In this document: in pieces, positions 37,615 to 45,888 of the stretch
Numbering within the stretch: position 1 is the stretch's first letter
Layout of the letters: each line of letters opens with the position of its first letter
Assembly (NCBI RefSeq): GCF_019334305.1
Contig: NZ_JAHWGH010000018.1
Span: 134,009 to 198,008, forward strand
Origin: Rossellomorea orangium
GTDB lineage: Bacteria; Bacillota; Bacilli; Bacillales; Bacillaceae_B
DNA length: 64,000 nt
Direction: 5' to 3'
Position numbers and translations under genes: made by a program
Notes under the pieces: generated by a model
Databases searched by the model: none
The model's input: the letters and a program-made list of their open reading frames with translations, nothing else
Told to the model about the DNA's origin: nothing

Positions 37615-37866
37615 TAGAGGCGCTTAAGTGTTGAAAAATGTTTCATTCCTATTTTAGCTAGTAAATCAGCTGTCCTTTGATAGTTTCTCTACATATCCAT
37701 TCTTTTTCAAACAAACTGGTAAACATCTTCATCTGCCCTTTGAGGTTAAACAATGAGCGATTTTGTACCGTAAGTCTATTTTTATCGTTTTAGGCTAGAG
37801 GCTCAATCGAATATTCCTTTATGGACGTATGATAAATAGTAGTAAATTGTAAAGGAGTGTAAAAAA
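37615..37866. other. Junction between backbone and spore-surface island
   Basis: About 250 bp without a gene, dividing the conserved miaB side from the island. CGTATGATA at 37826-37834 differs by one base from the sigma-K -10 CATANNNTA and could serve the CotZ-type gene. Confidence 0.4.
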
Positions 37867-38439
37867 ATGAGTTATAGTCAAAATTCAAAGACCCAGGACA
37901 CATATTTCCATGAGGAATATTCAAACCATAAATGCCGGGAATCTCATTCCAAGCATTATGATCATTGCGTCAAAGACGTATTAGAAGCCATCCTTGAAGC
38001 TCAGAAGAAAGTAAAGAAAGACCACAGCTGCGAGACATCCTGTAAAAAGTCCATTGAGGATTTGCTATGTGAAAAAAAGAAACACAAAAAGAATACCATC
38101 CCCTTTATTTTATATTGTGGATGCGAGCCATTTAAAGGCACTGGTGTCACAACCTATCATTGTCATTCAAAAAAGAATAAAACATTCAAATGTATTGAAA
38201 CCTATGTCTTCAAAATAATAGACCTGGATCACAAATGTGCGACCCTTGAATTATTAACATTTAAATCGGACCATAAGGGTGATTCTCACTCTCATCATGA
38301 TCATAAGTGTGGACTCTCTTCTCCTTGTAAACAGATAGACCACAAAAGTGTGGAGGACTTGATGGAAACCGGAATATGTATCACTGTAGACTTGTCTTGT
38401 TTCTGTGCTATTACCTGCCTGCCCGCCGTCCATTTATAA
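37867..38439 (+). CDS. CotY/CotZ family spore coat protein
   Basis: Cys- and His-rich 190-residue protein of the CotY/CotZ/ExsY family, which self-assembles into the outermost coat (crust) or exosporium basal layer through disulfides. The family core is here: HCVKDVLEAILEAQKKV, NTIPFILYCGCEPFKGTGV, FKIIDLDHKCATLELL and the signature ICITVDLSCFCAITCLP near the end. Compared with B. subtilis CotY it has a longer His/Lys-rich N-terminus and a His-rich loop (HSHHDHKC). ATG 37867 follows AAAGGAG. It is the first gene on the island side of miaB and ends at a bidirectional terminator. Confidence 0.9.
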   Translation: MSYSQNSKTQDTYFHEEYSNHKCRESHSKHYDHCVKDVLEAILEAQKKVKKDHSCETSCKKSIEDLLCEKKKHKKNTIPFILYCGCEPFKGTGVTTYHCHSKKNKTFKCIETYVFKIIDLDHKCATLELLTFKSDHKGDSHSHHDHKCGLSSPCKQIDHKSVEDLMETGICITVDLSCFCAITCLPAVHL

Positions 38440-38451
38440 AAATCCACACAT

Positions 38452-38485
38452 AAAAAAAGGTGAACGAAAATCGTTCACCTTTTTT
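38452..38485. terminator. Bidirectional terminator, CotZ-type gene / actin partner gene
   Basis: Stem AAAAAGGTGAACGA / TCGTTCACCTTTTT between convergent genes, with A and T runs on both sides. Confidence 0.9.
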
Positions 38486-38871
38486 CATCCTCCAAACGCC
38501 TCAAGCAAATCGTCGATTTCTTTTAATCCTACGGTTGTAGGATCCTGTTCTTTTCGACTCACGATGGTACATTCGTTTGAGCTCTTAGAGGAATCATATC
38601 CATTTTGAAGAAGAAGTCTTTTTAAACTTGATAATTCTTCAAGTATGGCATGATCTGATGCCACATTACCTTGAACAGTTTTAGAGTGATGTAAGTAATC
38701 ATGCAAAGCAGAAAAAATAAAATGACTCAACGTATTGTTTTTAGAATGATAAGCGATTTGATCCTGTATCTTTGAAGTGATGGCTTCTGTTTCCCCAGTT
38801 TTTACATTGATGAAACTCTCTGGGATCGTTAGAATCGTTTCTTGAAAGTAATCTGAGTATTTCCTAGGCAT
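38485..38871 (-). CDS. Small partner protein of the ParM-like actin
   Basis: A 128-residue protein starting at ATG 38871 (AAAGGGTG site, 8 nt). I do not recognise a family. The N-terminal half (KYSDYFQETILTIPESFINVKTGETEAITSKIQDQ) is followed by a helical region (NTLSHFIFSALHDYLHHSK) and a charged C-terminus ending LKEIDDLLEAFGG, a short amphipathic tail that could bind the actin. It lies 12 bp downstream of the ParM/StbA gene, the arrangement of plasmid ParM-ParR and AlfA-AlfB pairs, where the second protein is the adaptor. The adaptor role is inferred from gene order; no ribbon-helix-helix motif is obvious. Confidence 0.7.
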   Translation of the reverse strand: MPRKYSDYFQETILTIPESFINVKTGETEAITSKIQDQIAYHSKNNTLSHFIFSALHDYLHHSKTVQGNVASDHAILEELSSLKRLLLQNGYDSSKSSNECTIVSRKEQDPTTVGLKEIDDLLEAFGG

Positions 38872-38883
38872 TTCCATCACCCT

Positions 38884-40065
38884 TTAGCTCTTTGTATATT
38901 CAATTTGTGCAGGATTGTTTTTTAATTGATTTAATTTTGCAAGAATCATAAGACCCGACACATTTAACTTTTCCATATTGGAAGGGAAAAATAATTCTAT
39001 TGGGCGTCCTCTTTCTGCCCATTTCACTGCCGCTTCCCTTATATGAGATTCGGCTATTTTAGCGGCTCCACCTACGGCAATGTATTTGACAGCCCCTTTG
39101 ATTTCATTTGAGCTATTTCTGACCCGGTCGAAATGCTCCAGATATTTAATCGCCAATGATTTTAACTGTGGAATGATATATTTGCTTATATCCTTTTTCA
39201 CACCTGCGAATGGTTCTACATACCACTCGGATTGACCGGCCACCAGCTTTTCCTCAAGTTCAGATCTTGAATCGAACTTGTATAACTCATACTTACTGAC
39301 CTTTTGTATGATATGATCTAAAAACTGGTTAATCCCAAATGGCTCACCCTCAATGGATGCCACTGGCTTATTGTTTTTGATCCCCACAAAATCGACTGAG
39401 TCTCCCCCAAGATCACCAATGAGGATTCCTTTGGCAGAATCCTGTAAGAGAGATTCATCTTTCACTCCCAATGTCTCACTATCCCGGGTTAACGCCAGGT
39501 AGGCACAGGCTCCTTCAGCACCGATAATGGCATTTTTAATATGAAGTCTTACGACAATTTCTTTAGGAGCGATCATTCCTGGAACCTTATGGAGATACAC
39601 GGTATGAGTCCCGATCAATCGGCTTTTCAATGTATCTTTCCGTTCTTTATATTGAGTAGTCGGCAATGAAACCGCCAATTGATCGATTTCAAAAGTGACA
39701 TCAGTATCAGATTGATTGTTTATTACGGCATGATGGGCCAACAGTCCAAACAAGAGGGTATAAGTACGGTCTTCGTCTACTTTCTGATTATTAAACGAGG
39801 TTAAGCTCACATTACGCTGTCTCGCTGCTGCTTTACCGATATAAAAGGTATCTCTCTTCTCATACAACGCTGAACTGTTCACTTCGACAATTAAATTGTC
39901 TTCTAATAAAACATCCTCATCATCGTAAGGTTTCTCATAAAATTCCTCGTCAAATAAAGCAATTGCATTTGGCATGAAATACTCTGTTGTTTCACCTTTT
40001 ATTGAAACAATCGCTTTATAAAAGCTGTTCCCTAAGTCCACCGCAACATAATTATGCCTATCCAT
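38884..40065 (-). CDS. ParM/StbA family actin-like ATPase (chromosomal)
   Basis: Actin/Hsp70-fold filament protein of 393 residues. The nucleotide-binding signatures are phosphate-1 VAVDLGNSFYKAIVS (residues ~7-21), phosphate-2 GILIGDLGGDSVDFVGI (residues ~219-235) and the adenosine motif VKYIAVGGAAKIAESHI (residues ~325-340). Relatives move plasmids as treadmilling filaments; this copy is on the chromosome among spore-coat genes. ATG 40065 follows AGGAGGAGG. It forms a two-gene unit with the small partner. Its function here is unknown; it may be a plasmid-derived segregation pair put to another use, or a cytoskeletal element of the sporulating cell. Confidence 0.88.
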   Translation of the reverse strand: MDRHNYVAVDLGNSFYKAIVSIKGETTEYFMPNAIALFDEEFYEKPYDDEDVLLEDNLIVEVNSSALYEKRDTFYIGKAAARQRNVSLTSFNNQKVDEDRTYTLLFGLLAHHAVINNQSDTDVTFEIDQLAVSLPTTQYKERKDTLKSRLIGTHTVYLHKVPGMIAPKEIVVRLHIKNAIIGAEGACAYLALTRDSETLGVKDESLLQDSAKGILIGDLGGDSVDFVGIKNNKPVASIEGEPFGINQFLDHIIQKVSKYELYKFDSRSELEEKLVAGQSEWYVEPFAGVKKDISKYIIPQLKSLAIKYLEHFDRVRNSSNEIKGAVKYIAVGGAAKIAESHIREAAVKWAERGRPIELFFPSNMEKLNVSGLMILAKLNQLKNNPAQIEYTKS

Positions 40066-40249
40066 TACATCCTCCTCCTTCCTTAAAGCCTATGCCGGGA
40101 TAGAAATCATCTGTGCACGTACCCAGTCATAAATTTTTCAGTCCTATATCGTAATGTGTAAAAAGAACGATTTCTACTAGGAGCTTTTTCTCTAGTAAAT
40201 TTCCACTCTTATACTGATTCATTTAACCACTCTTAATAGATTCTTTCAG

Positions 40250-40258
40250 CATACTATA
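40250..40258 (+). promoter_or_regulatory. Sigma-K-like -10 element before the first CsxC-like gene
   Basis: CATACTATA fits CATANNNTA exactly, 42 bp before the start codon. No AC at the standard -35 distance. Confidence 0.5.
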
Positions 40259-40300
40259 AAGTGTAGTTTAAATAATGTTTATTAAATAGGAGGAAAAAAA

Positions 40301-41068
40301 ATGAGTGATTATAATAAGAATAGAAATTGTGTGAGCGTAGATAAGTCTGCTTCACTCGATCACTGCGACAACACAACAGTCGACCCCATTCTAACCCCGG
40401 CAGGTGAAAGAATTGTCCATGTTCCAGTAGATTTAGGAGTATATCGTGTATCTAGCAATCTTGAAGCACATATTAAATTCCCTGAGCCAGTGATGGAAAT
40501 CAAAGATGTGAAAAAGAAAGTGGAAATTGTCCAGTGCCGATTAATGACGATTCCAACCAGCAATGGAGACTTCAGTGAAGATGGGACACAATTTCCCCTG
40601 TTATTATCAGGTTATGTACGTAAAAACATCCAATATGCTACACCATGTGGGGGATCTGGATTCGATGGATCCTGTGTATCTTCAGACATTAAATCCTTGA
40701 CGGTCCGCGTCCCTTTTAAATGCATGACTACGATTACCCTTGAATCTCCAGTCCAACTCCCAAGAACGAATAACCGTCAGGAATTTGATTTCTTTAGAGC
40801 TCAAGAACTAGGGACAGGCTATCCTGAAAAGGATCAATATTTATCAAATGACATCTCCCAATTCCATCAATACTGCACGAATTACTATAATCAACTTCCA
40901 TATTGCGAATTGCTTTCAAGCAGCATTCTAGAGTGGGATGAATCTACAGATCGTGTATCTGAAGGTCCAGTAGGTGAAGGATACTTTTACAATATGCTTG
41001 AAAAAATGTCCATCAACTTTACTGTAAAAGTATTACAAAAACAGCAAGTCCGTATTAACGCATTATAA
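40301..41068 (+). CDS. CsxC/SPOCS-like spore surface protein 1
   Basis: A 255-residue protein of a family I associate with CsxC of clostridial exosporium and SPOCS (DUF3794)-type domains. Blocks shared with the paralogues at 41257, 42082 and 43732 are VPVDLGVYRV then a strand, IKFPEPVMEIKDVKKKVEIVQCRL, LSGYVRKNIQYATPC, VRVPFKC, and in the closest paralogue NNRQEFDFF, SQFHQ and CELLSSSILEWDE, with the terminal VKVLQKQQVRI. Several Cys are available for cross-linking. There is no signal peptide, as expected for coat proteins made in the mother cell. ATG 40301 follows AGGAGG. The family name is from memory; shared descent of the four genes is visible directly. Confidence 0.8.
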   Translation: MSDYNKNRNCVSVDKSASLDHCDNTTVDPILTPAGERIVHVPVDLGVYRVSSNLEAHIKFPEPVMEIKDVKKKVEIVQCRLMTIPTSNGDFSEDGTQFPLLLSGYVRKNIQYATPCGGSGFDGSCVSSDIKSLTVRVPFKCMTTITLESPVQLPRTNNRQEFDFFRAQELGTGYPEKDQYLSNDISQFHQYCTNYYNQLPYCELLSSSILEWDESTDRVSEGPVGEGYFYNMLEKMSINFTVKVLQKQQVRINAL

Positions 41069-41088
41069 GCAGTTGCCCAGTATCATCA

Positions 41089-41133
41089 GCACTCCCCCTA
41101 CTGTATGAATACAGTAGGGGGAATGCTTTTTTT
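41089..41133 (+). terminator. Terminator after CsxC-like gene 1
   Basis: Stem TCCCCCTACTGTAT / ATACAGTAGGGGGA extended by GCA/TGC, then seven T. Confidence 0.92.
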
Positions 41134-41256
41134 CACGTATCCCTAAGTGGTTGTAAATCATTCTTGATTCATTTGTCTTTTTACATATAGGCTCAGGCCC
41201 AAACAACAATTAATCTAAATCATAAGATGGCATTATCTTGCTTTAGGAGGCCCCTT

Positions 41257-42012
41257 ATGTTTGATAACCATAATAAAATGTCTGATTGTCATGCAACGTC
41301 AAATATGCATGATTGTAAAAGCCAGTGTCACCATCCAAAAGTCAGTATTGGAAAAATCGTGACCAAAGTTCCTGTTGTATTGGCTGAACTGACACTACAG
41401 GTAAATGTAGATGCGACGATTACCTTTCCAGAAGCCGTTCTGGAAATTAAAGATATTAAAAAAACGATAAAATTAACCCAGTGCAGACTTCTACTTCCTT
41501 CTAATAAACTCTTTGTAAAAGGGTTTGTCCGAAAAAACATCCAATATGCAAGCCCTTGTAAAGAAATTGAAGAATCGTCCAACTTTTCGATCGCATCAGA
41601 TCTTCACTCTTACACCGTAGATATACCCTTTCAATGTGTGACAGCCATTAAGCATTTCTTATCAATGCCTGTCATGCCAGAAGTAAATAATCGTCAGGAA
41701 TTTGACTTCCTTATCTCGAAACCATTGCCGTCCGGGTATCCAGAAAAAGATGAATTACTAACACACGATTTATCTCAGTTCCATCAGGAAAGTCATCAAT
41801 ATTACAACGAAATTCCTTACTGTGAATTAGTTTCCAGTAAAATCATCGAGTGGGATGAAGCGATCGATCGCTGTCCCCTTCCTCATTCCGGTCCGATTGG
41901 AGAAGGCTACTTCCGCACAATTGAAGAAAAAATGGTCATAGACCTATGTGTTAAAGTCCTTCAGACCCAGCAAATCCGGGTAACCTCCACTACGAATGAT
42001 GATTGCGACTGA
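41257..42012 (+). CDS. CsxC/SPOCS-like spore surface protein 2
   Basis: A 251-residue paralogue of the preceding protein, close enough that whole blocks align: VPVVLAELTLQVNVDATITFPEAVLEIKDIKK, LLPSNKLFVKGFVRKNIQYASPC, VDIPFQCVTAIK, NNRQEFDFL, GYPEKDELLTHDLSQFHQES, YCELVSSKIIEWDE and VKVLQTQQIRV. The N-terminus is His/Cys-rich (DCHATSNMHDCKSQCHH), a possible metal or disulfide cross-linking tail. I use ATG 41257, 10 nt after AGGAGG, not the ATG at 41227. A tandem duplication with gene 1 is the simplest origin. It probably continues into the next gene 69 bp downstream. Confidence 0.8.
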   Translation: MFDNHNKMSDCHATSNMHDCKSQCHHPKVSIGKIVTKVPVVLAELTLQVNVDATITFPEAVLEIKDIKKTIKLTQCRLLLPSNKLFVKGFVRKNIQYASPCKEIEESSNFSIASDLHSYTVDIPFQCVTAIKHFLSMPVMPEVNNRQEFDFLISKPLPSGYPEKDELLTHDLSQFHQESHQYYNEIPYCELVSSKIIEWDEAIDRCPLPHSGPIGEGYFRTIEEKMVIDLCVKVLQTQQIRVTSTTNDDCD

Positions 42013-42081
42013 AAATGACAATTCATTCATTACTGAGAGGAGGCAGCGGATTGAGTGTAATCCTAAAGCGCACCAATCCCC

Positions 42082-43581
42082 GTGAAAATGAGAGATAAGA
42101 ACATGGATGAAATAGAAAACCATTTCATGAAACGGATGGAAGAAAACGAAAAAACCAGACAAAAAATAACTAATAATCATTCATCTCAGCCTTCATTTTC
42201 TCTATTTAATCTTACCCAGAAACAAGATTCTTCCGTTGAAGAGAGTGTAACGAATAACACGAATATTTCAAAAGATATTATTTTGCTCAGGGAATCTCAG
42301 GTCAAGAGTGATTCTTCCCCTACATTTTTCCCTCCTCCAAAGGTGATGGATGTGGAAATAAACCAAGAAGAGACTATGAGTGGTACCGATGGGTCAGAAG
42401 ATGAATCGAAGGAAATGAAGGAATTGGTGCAGGATTACGAGGAAATGGATAGTCCTAATGAAAGTCACAGCCTCGATCAATTGACTTCCGATGATGATAA
42501 CGAGATTGAGCCCTCATTGGTTGATGAACTTCCCATTGAGGATCTCGAAGTAGGAACTGAATCTGCCTCGATAAGAGAAGAGATCTTTATGATGTTGGAG
42601 GAAGAGATGGAGGAAGAAGCAAATCTCCTTAAAGTACAAGAAAATGATCAAATACATGCTCTATCCTCTATCGAACAAAGTGGTATATCTAACGACGATA
42701 CATTTGAAGAAAGTAATCTCAACTCTATTCTGGATCTTGATTCTGTTGATCATCATCAGCCTTCATTCAATCAATTTTTAGAAACCATTTACTGTGAAAA
42801 AAAATCAAATCCGGTAGTAAGTAAAAACACTGATTTCGTTCGTTCCATCGGTTCCTTAACCTCCGTTCTCAAAAAAATTTCAACTGAGCGGGTAAAGATG
42901 AACGAAACTCAGGATATTATCAAGGAAAGCGAACATGATGATACTAAACTGACGGCACTAAAAGAACATTTCAAACATGAACTACTTTCAGCGGAGCATC
43001 TCGCGGAAGATGTGATCGAAACAGCATTTTCTGGTTCTCGTTCGTTGACTGTAAAGATCCCTGTTGTACTGTCTACATTGCGCATTGAAGTCGACATTTT
43101 TGAAGATTTGGATTTACCTTATCCAATTGAACATATACTGTCCATCAAATGGTCCATCAAATCTCTTAAGGCACATATCCCTACACCGTCTTCTATTGTA
43201 TTTCTGAAAGGGACTCTTATTGCTTCGATTGAATACGTAAATTCAAGGGAAACAAGTTCTGTTCATTCTGTCAAAATCCCTATACAATGGAATCACACCA
43301 GTCCTACACGGTGGATACATCCACCGAATATTCCTATGAGTGATCAGAGAGAATATACATTCCTCGAAGATGACAGCCAAGATACAATCACTCATCAAGA
43401 AAGTCATTCTTCCTTTTGTGATTCTATTCAACATTTTCTACAAGATTACACGTTTATCAGTCAGCAAGAATGTATAAAGCAAAACGGAAGAGCAACCTTA
43501 AAAATCCAAGGATGTTTACAGTTATGTCTTCATTTTACACAAGAACAATTTGTCCAGATTCAATCGGAAAATTTACTTTAA
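42082..43581 (+). CDS. Acidic low-complexity protein with C-terminal CsxC/SPOCS-like domain
   Basis: A 499-residue protein in two parts. Residues 1-320 are acidic, low in hydrophobics and probably disordered, with runs such as MMLEEEMEEEANLL, and some helical stretches. Residues ~325-499 repeat the domain of the two upstream proteins in diverged form: LTVKIPVVLSTLRIEVDI, LPYPIEHILSIKWSIKSLKAHI, IVFLKGTLIASIEYV, VKIPIQW, DQREYTFLE and a final FVQIQS strand. The ribosome binding site is weak; ATG 42103 is an alternative start. This is a CsxC-like surface domain carried on a long acidic arm; function unknown, but the close spacing suggests one transcript with gene 2. Confidence 0.75.
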   Translation: MKMRDKNMDEIENHFMKRMEENEKTRQKITNNHSSQPSFSLFNLTQKQDSSVEESVTNNTNISKDIILLRESQVKSDSSPTFFPPPKVMDVEINQEETMSGTDGSEDESKEMKELVQDYEEMDSPNESHSLDQLTSDDDNEIEPSLVDELPIEDLEVGTESASIREEIFMMLEEEMEEEANLLKVQENDQIHALSSIEQSGISNDDTFEESNLNSILDLDSVDHHQPSFNQFLETIYCEKKSNPVVSKNTDFVRSIGSLTSVLKKISTERVKMNETQDIIKESEHDDTKLTALKEHFKHELLSAEHLAEDVIETAFSGSRSLTVKIPVVLSTLRIEVDIFEDLDLPYPIEHILSIKWSIKSLKAHIPTPSSIVFLKGTLIASIEYVNSRETSSVHSVKIPIQWNHTSPTRWIHPPNIPMSDQREYTFLEDDSQDTITHQESHSSFCDSIQHFLQDYTFISQQECIKQNGRATLKIQGCLQLCLHFTQEQFVQIQSENLL

Positions 43582-43598
43582 TGATAAGTATAAAAAGG

Positions 43599-43628
43599 AA
43601 GGGGTACACCCTCTAGGTGAACCCCTTT
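43599..43628. terminator. Bidirectional terminator
   Basis: Stem AAGGGGT-CACC / GGTG-ACCCCTT between convergent genes, T-runs on both strands. Confidence 0.82.
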
Positions 43629-43731
43629 TGCCCTCATAAACTTTATCCTATTTGTTATCTTCGTATTCTTTTCATGCCCACCGGTAAGAACCGCGTTATA
43701 GAGTCTCCCTAAAAACAGTTACATCTCATCA

Positions 43732-44487
43732 TTAACGTTGGATGATGTTTCGGAAACGATCAAAGACTACTTCTGGACCTTGCTGATCTTCACCTGCATC
43801 AGTATCTCCAGCCATTTGTTGTTTCTTTTGGGTTAATTTAATAAGAAGGTTAATGTCCATCTTTTCTGTGATTTTATTAAAACGTCCCCAATTATCAAAG
43901 TTTTCTGTAATATCCCACTGATTTACTGCAGATGCAAGAAGTTTGCATTTAATAGGCTCGTTATTGATTTCGAACGTTAATGAACCAAATTCGCAACGGG
44001 ATGCACCCATTCCATCTTTAGCAAGTTCTCTTCTTTGCAACACATTTTCCTTAATGCTGAAGTCAATTCCAAATGGTTTATTGACAGGATTAGCAAGTCT
44101 CACCCGGTCATACGCTTTAAAAGGAATGTCAACACTATAATCTTTCACTACACCGTAGGAACCTTCTACATATTGAATGTTCTTGTGAACGATTCCTTCT
44201 ACAAATAATTTCACGTATTCCGGGAACCCTGGTACAGGAATTGCTTTACACTGGGTGAGTGAGACGTTTTTCTCGATGTTTTTAATGGCACTTGCATAAG
44301 TTGGAAGATAAATCTCCGCTTCAGTTAAAGATTGAAGAAATACGTCTCCAAGTACGACCGTTACTTCTTCCAAGTCAAGGTCCGGTACGTATGTTTCTGT
44401 AAATAAGCTTCTAGATTCTGCTTTATCGCTTGATGGTTGTGGAGGGCATCCATGTTGACCAAATCCGCAGCCTGTATTCTTTTTCAT
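43732..44487 (-). CDS. CsxC/SPOCS-like spore surface protein 3 (diverged)
   Basis: A 251-residue, more distant member of the same family, on the opposite strand. Shared blocks are LEEVTVVLGDVFLQSLTEAEIYLPTYASAIKNIEKNV in place and pattern, SLTQCKAI, LFVEGIVHKNIQYVEG, VDIPFKAYDRV and IKCKLLASAVNQWDITEN, with the terminal INLLIKLTQKKQQ. The N-terminus has the Cys-containing GCGFGQHGCPPQP and the C-terminus a short acidic plus basic extension. ATG 44487 follows AGGAGTG. It is a single-gene unit with a sigma-K-like -10 upstream. The pattern TQC...G.V.KNIQY is the clearest link to the other three. Confidence 0.78.
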   Translation of the reverse strand: MKKNTGCGFGQHGCPPQPSSDKAESRSLFTETYVPDLDLEEVTVVLGDVFLQSLTEAEIYLPTYASAIKNIEKNVSLTQCKAIPVPGFPEYVKLFVEGIVHKNIQYVEGSYGVVKDYSVDIPFKAYDRVRLANPVNKPFGIDFSIKENVLQRRELAKDGMGASRCEFGSLTFEINNEPIKCKLLASAVNQWDITENFDNWGRFNKITEKMDINLLIKLTQKKQQMAGDTDAGEDQQGPEVVFDRFRNIIQR

Positions 44488-44579
44488 ATCTATTCACTCC
44501 TGTTAGTCATAAATTTATCAATAGAAAAGTCCAAAAGTATTGCGAAGTTAGTGAATATTCCTTTTCTATCGACTTACTA

Positions 44580-44588
44580 TAATCTATG
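44580..44588 (-). promoter_or_regulatory. Sigma-K-like -10 element of CsxC-like gene 3
   Basis: CATAGATTA on the minus strand, exact to CATANNNTA, about 95 bp before the start; an AC is 18 bp upstream. Confidence 0.45.
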
Positions 44589-44674
44589 ATTTTTTTCATG
44601 AAATGAGTGGACGAGTGTCGGTAGGCTTCAACATATTTCTAGCACTACTTCTATTATTCTAGTAAACTTCAGTC

Positions 44675-44728
44675 AAAAAGCCCCATACTCAGGTAAGCTA
44701 CAGATGATCTTAACAGCCAGGGCTTTTT
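44675..44728. other. Large-loop hairpin in a divergent gap
   Basis: AAAAAGCCC (44675-44683) and GGGCTTTTT (44720-44728) can pair around a 36-nt loop. It looks like an intrinsic terminator, but no gene ends here; both neighbours start away from it. It may insulate the two divergent promoters or be a relic of a lost gene. Confidence 0.4.
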
Positions 44729-44731
44729 GTA

Positions 44732-44759
44732 ACGTTTACCCAAATGGATCCATACAATA
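44732..44759 (+). promoter_or_regulatory. Sigma-K-like promoter of the first coiled-coil gene
   Basis: AC, 17 bp, CATACAATA. The -10 fits both sigma-K (CATANNNTA) and sigma-E (CATACANT) patterns. Confidence 0.6.
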
Positions 44760-44787
44760 GAGTAAAAGTCTATAGGAGGAGATTACG

Positions 44788-45888
44788 ATAAAGGAGGAAG
44801 CCAAATTATCACCTATGTACACGATTTCTGATCAAGAGGTCCTTTATTTGAAATCTGAAATAGAGAGCCTGAATAAAACGATCCGAACGCTGAAAAGTAG
44901 TTATTTATATGCAGAAAATGAGTACCATAAGGACCAACTTCAAAAGGTGCAGGAGGAATTGACCCTTGCTCACCGACACCTGGATGAGAACGAAACAGTT
45001 GAACGTGAACTCATTAAAGACCGAAACTTGTTTCAAGAAGGCAAGGAGAAATTAGAAATTCAAGTACGGGCACTTCATGACGCTTTACATGACAAGGAAG
45101 AATTACTGCAGCAGCATCAAGTAACCAAGAATGAACTCCAACAAGAGCTCCTTTCAAGCAGACTCAAGCAGAAGCAGCTATCCCAGAAAATATCGGAATT
45201 AGAGAAGAACCTACAAGACATCTCCAGTAAAAATCAATCATTGCTGGAGGAGAACATCCTCCACCTAAGAAAAATTGACAGTTTAAACAGTGATCTCCAA
45301 GGTAAAAAAAATCATATTTCAGATTTGAATTCGGCACTGGCTCATTCTGAAGATACAAAGAAAGAAATCTTTTATAACCTGATTTCAAAAACCGAAGAAT
45401 TAGAAAAAGTAATGTCTGAGAGAAAACATACCATTGATTCATTGCAAATTGCGAAAGATCAATTATTAGAAGCAGAAAAACAAAAGATGGAGTACATTAA
45501 GACATTTATCAGTTCATATCAAAAACACTTTGAAGAAAATGAATGGTGGCTGTCTTCCCAATTTGCGGATATAGATCAACGAACCAAACAACAGGATGAA
45601 CGAATTGAAGCGGTCGAGCAGGAACAAGAAATTCAGTTTACCCTACAGAATGAGGTGTTGGAGGAGAAGTTGGAGCAGGTTGAGCAAAGGTTTCTGAATT
45701 TCATTACGGAAGTCGACTCCATACGTGAATATAATTCCACATTGACACATAGTTTATTTGAGCTTAAGAGGCTGGTGGAGAGCCAAAAGCGCAGTCAGAC
45801 ACATATTATAACAGCACGTCAAAAACCTTCTGTAGAGAAGATCTCAACAATGATTGAGAGTCCATATTCTGACGATGAGAAGGAATAA
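44788..45888 (+). CDS. Long coiled-coil protein 1 (possible ATA start)
   Basis: A 366-residue (357 from the ATG) mostly helical protein with long heptad-rich coiled coil over about residues 10-260, rich in Glu, Lys, Gln and Leu (ENETVERELIKDR, LQQELLSSRLKQKQ). No Cys and no membrane segment. Initiation is unusual: the only well-placed ribosome binding site, AGGAGGA at 44774-44780, is 7 nt from an in-frame ATA at 44788, while the first ATG (44815) is 17 nt or more from any site. Similar coiled-coil genes occur at 59456 and 62420. Position between spore-surface genes and the promoter suggest a structural role in the spore; function unknown. Confidence 0.72.
   Translation: MKEEAKLSPMYTISDQEVLYLKSEIESLNKTIRTLKSSYLYAENEYHKDQLQKVQEELTLAHRHLDENETVERELIKDRNLFQEGKEKLEIQVRALHDALHDKEELLQQHQVTKNELQQELLSSRLKQKQLSQKISELEKNLQDISSKNQSLLEENILHLRKIDSLNSDLQGKKNHISDLNSALAHSEDTKKEIFYNLISKTEELEKVMSERKHTIDSLQIAKDQLLEAEKQKMEYIKTFISSYQKHFEENEWWLSSQFADIDQRTKQQDERIEAVEQEQEIQFTLQNEVLEEKLEQVEQRFLNFITEVDSIREYNSTLTHSLFELKRLVESQKRSQTHIITARQKPSVEKISTMIESPYSDDEKE

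Noticed and set aside
45164-45442. 92-codon minus-strand frame inside coiled-coil gene 1
   Set aside because: Antisense shadow; the repetitive Glu/Lys codons of coiled coils keep the opposite strand open.
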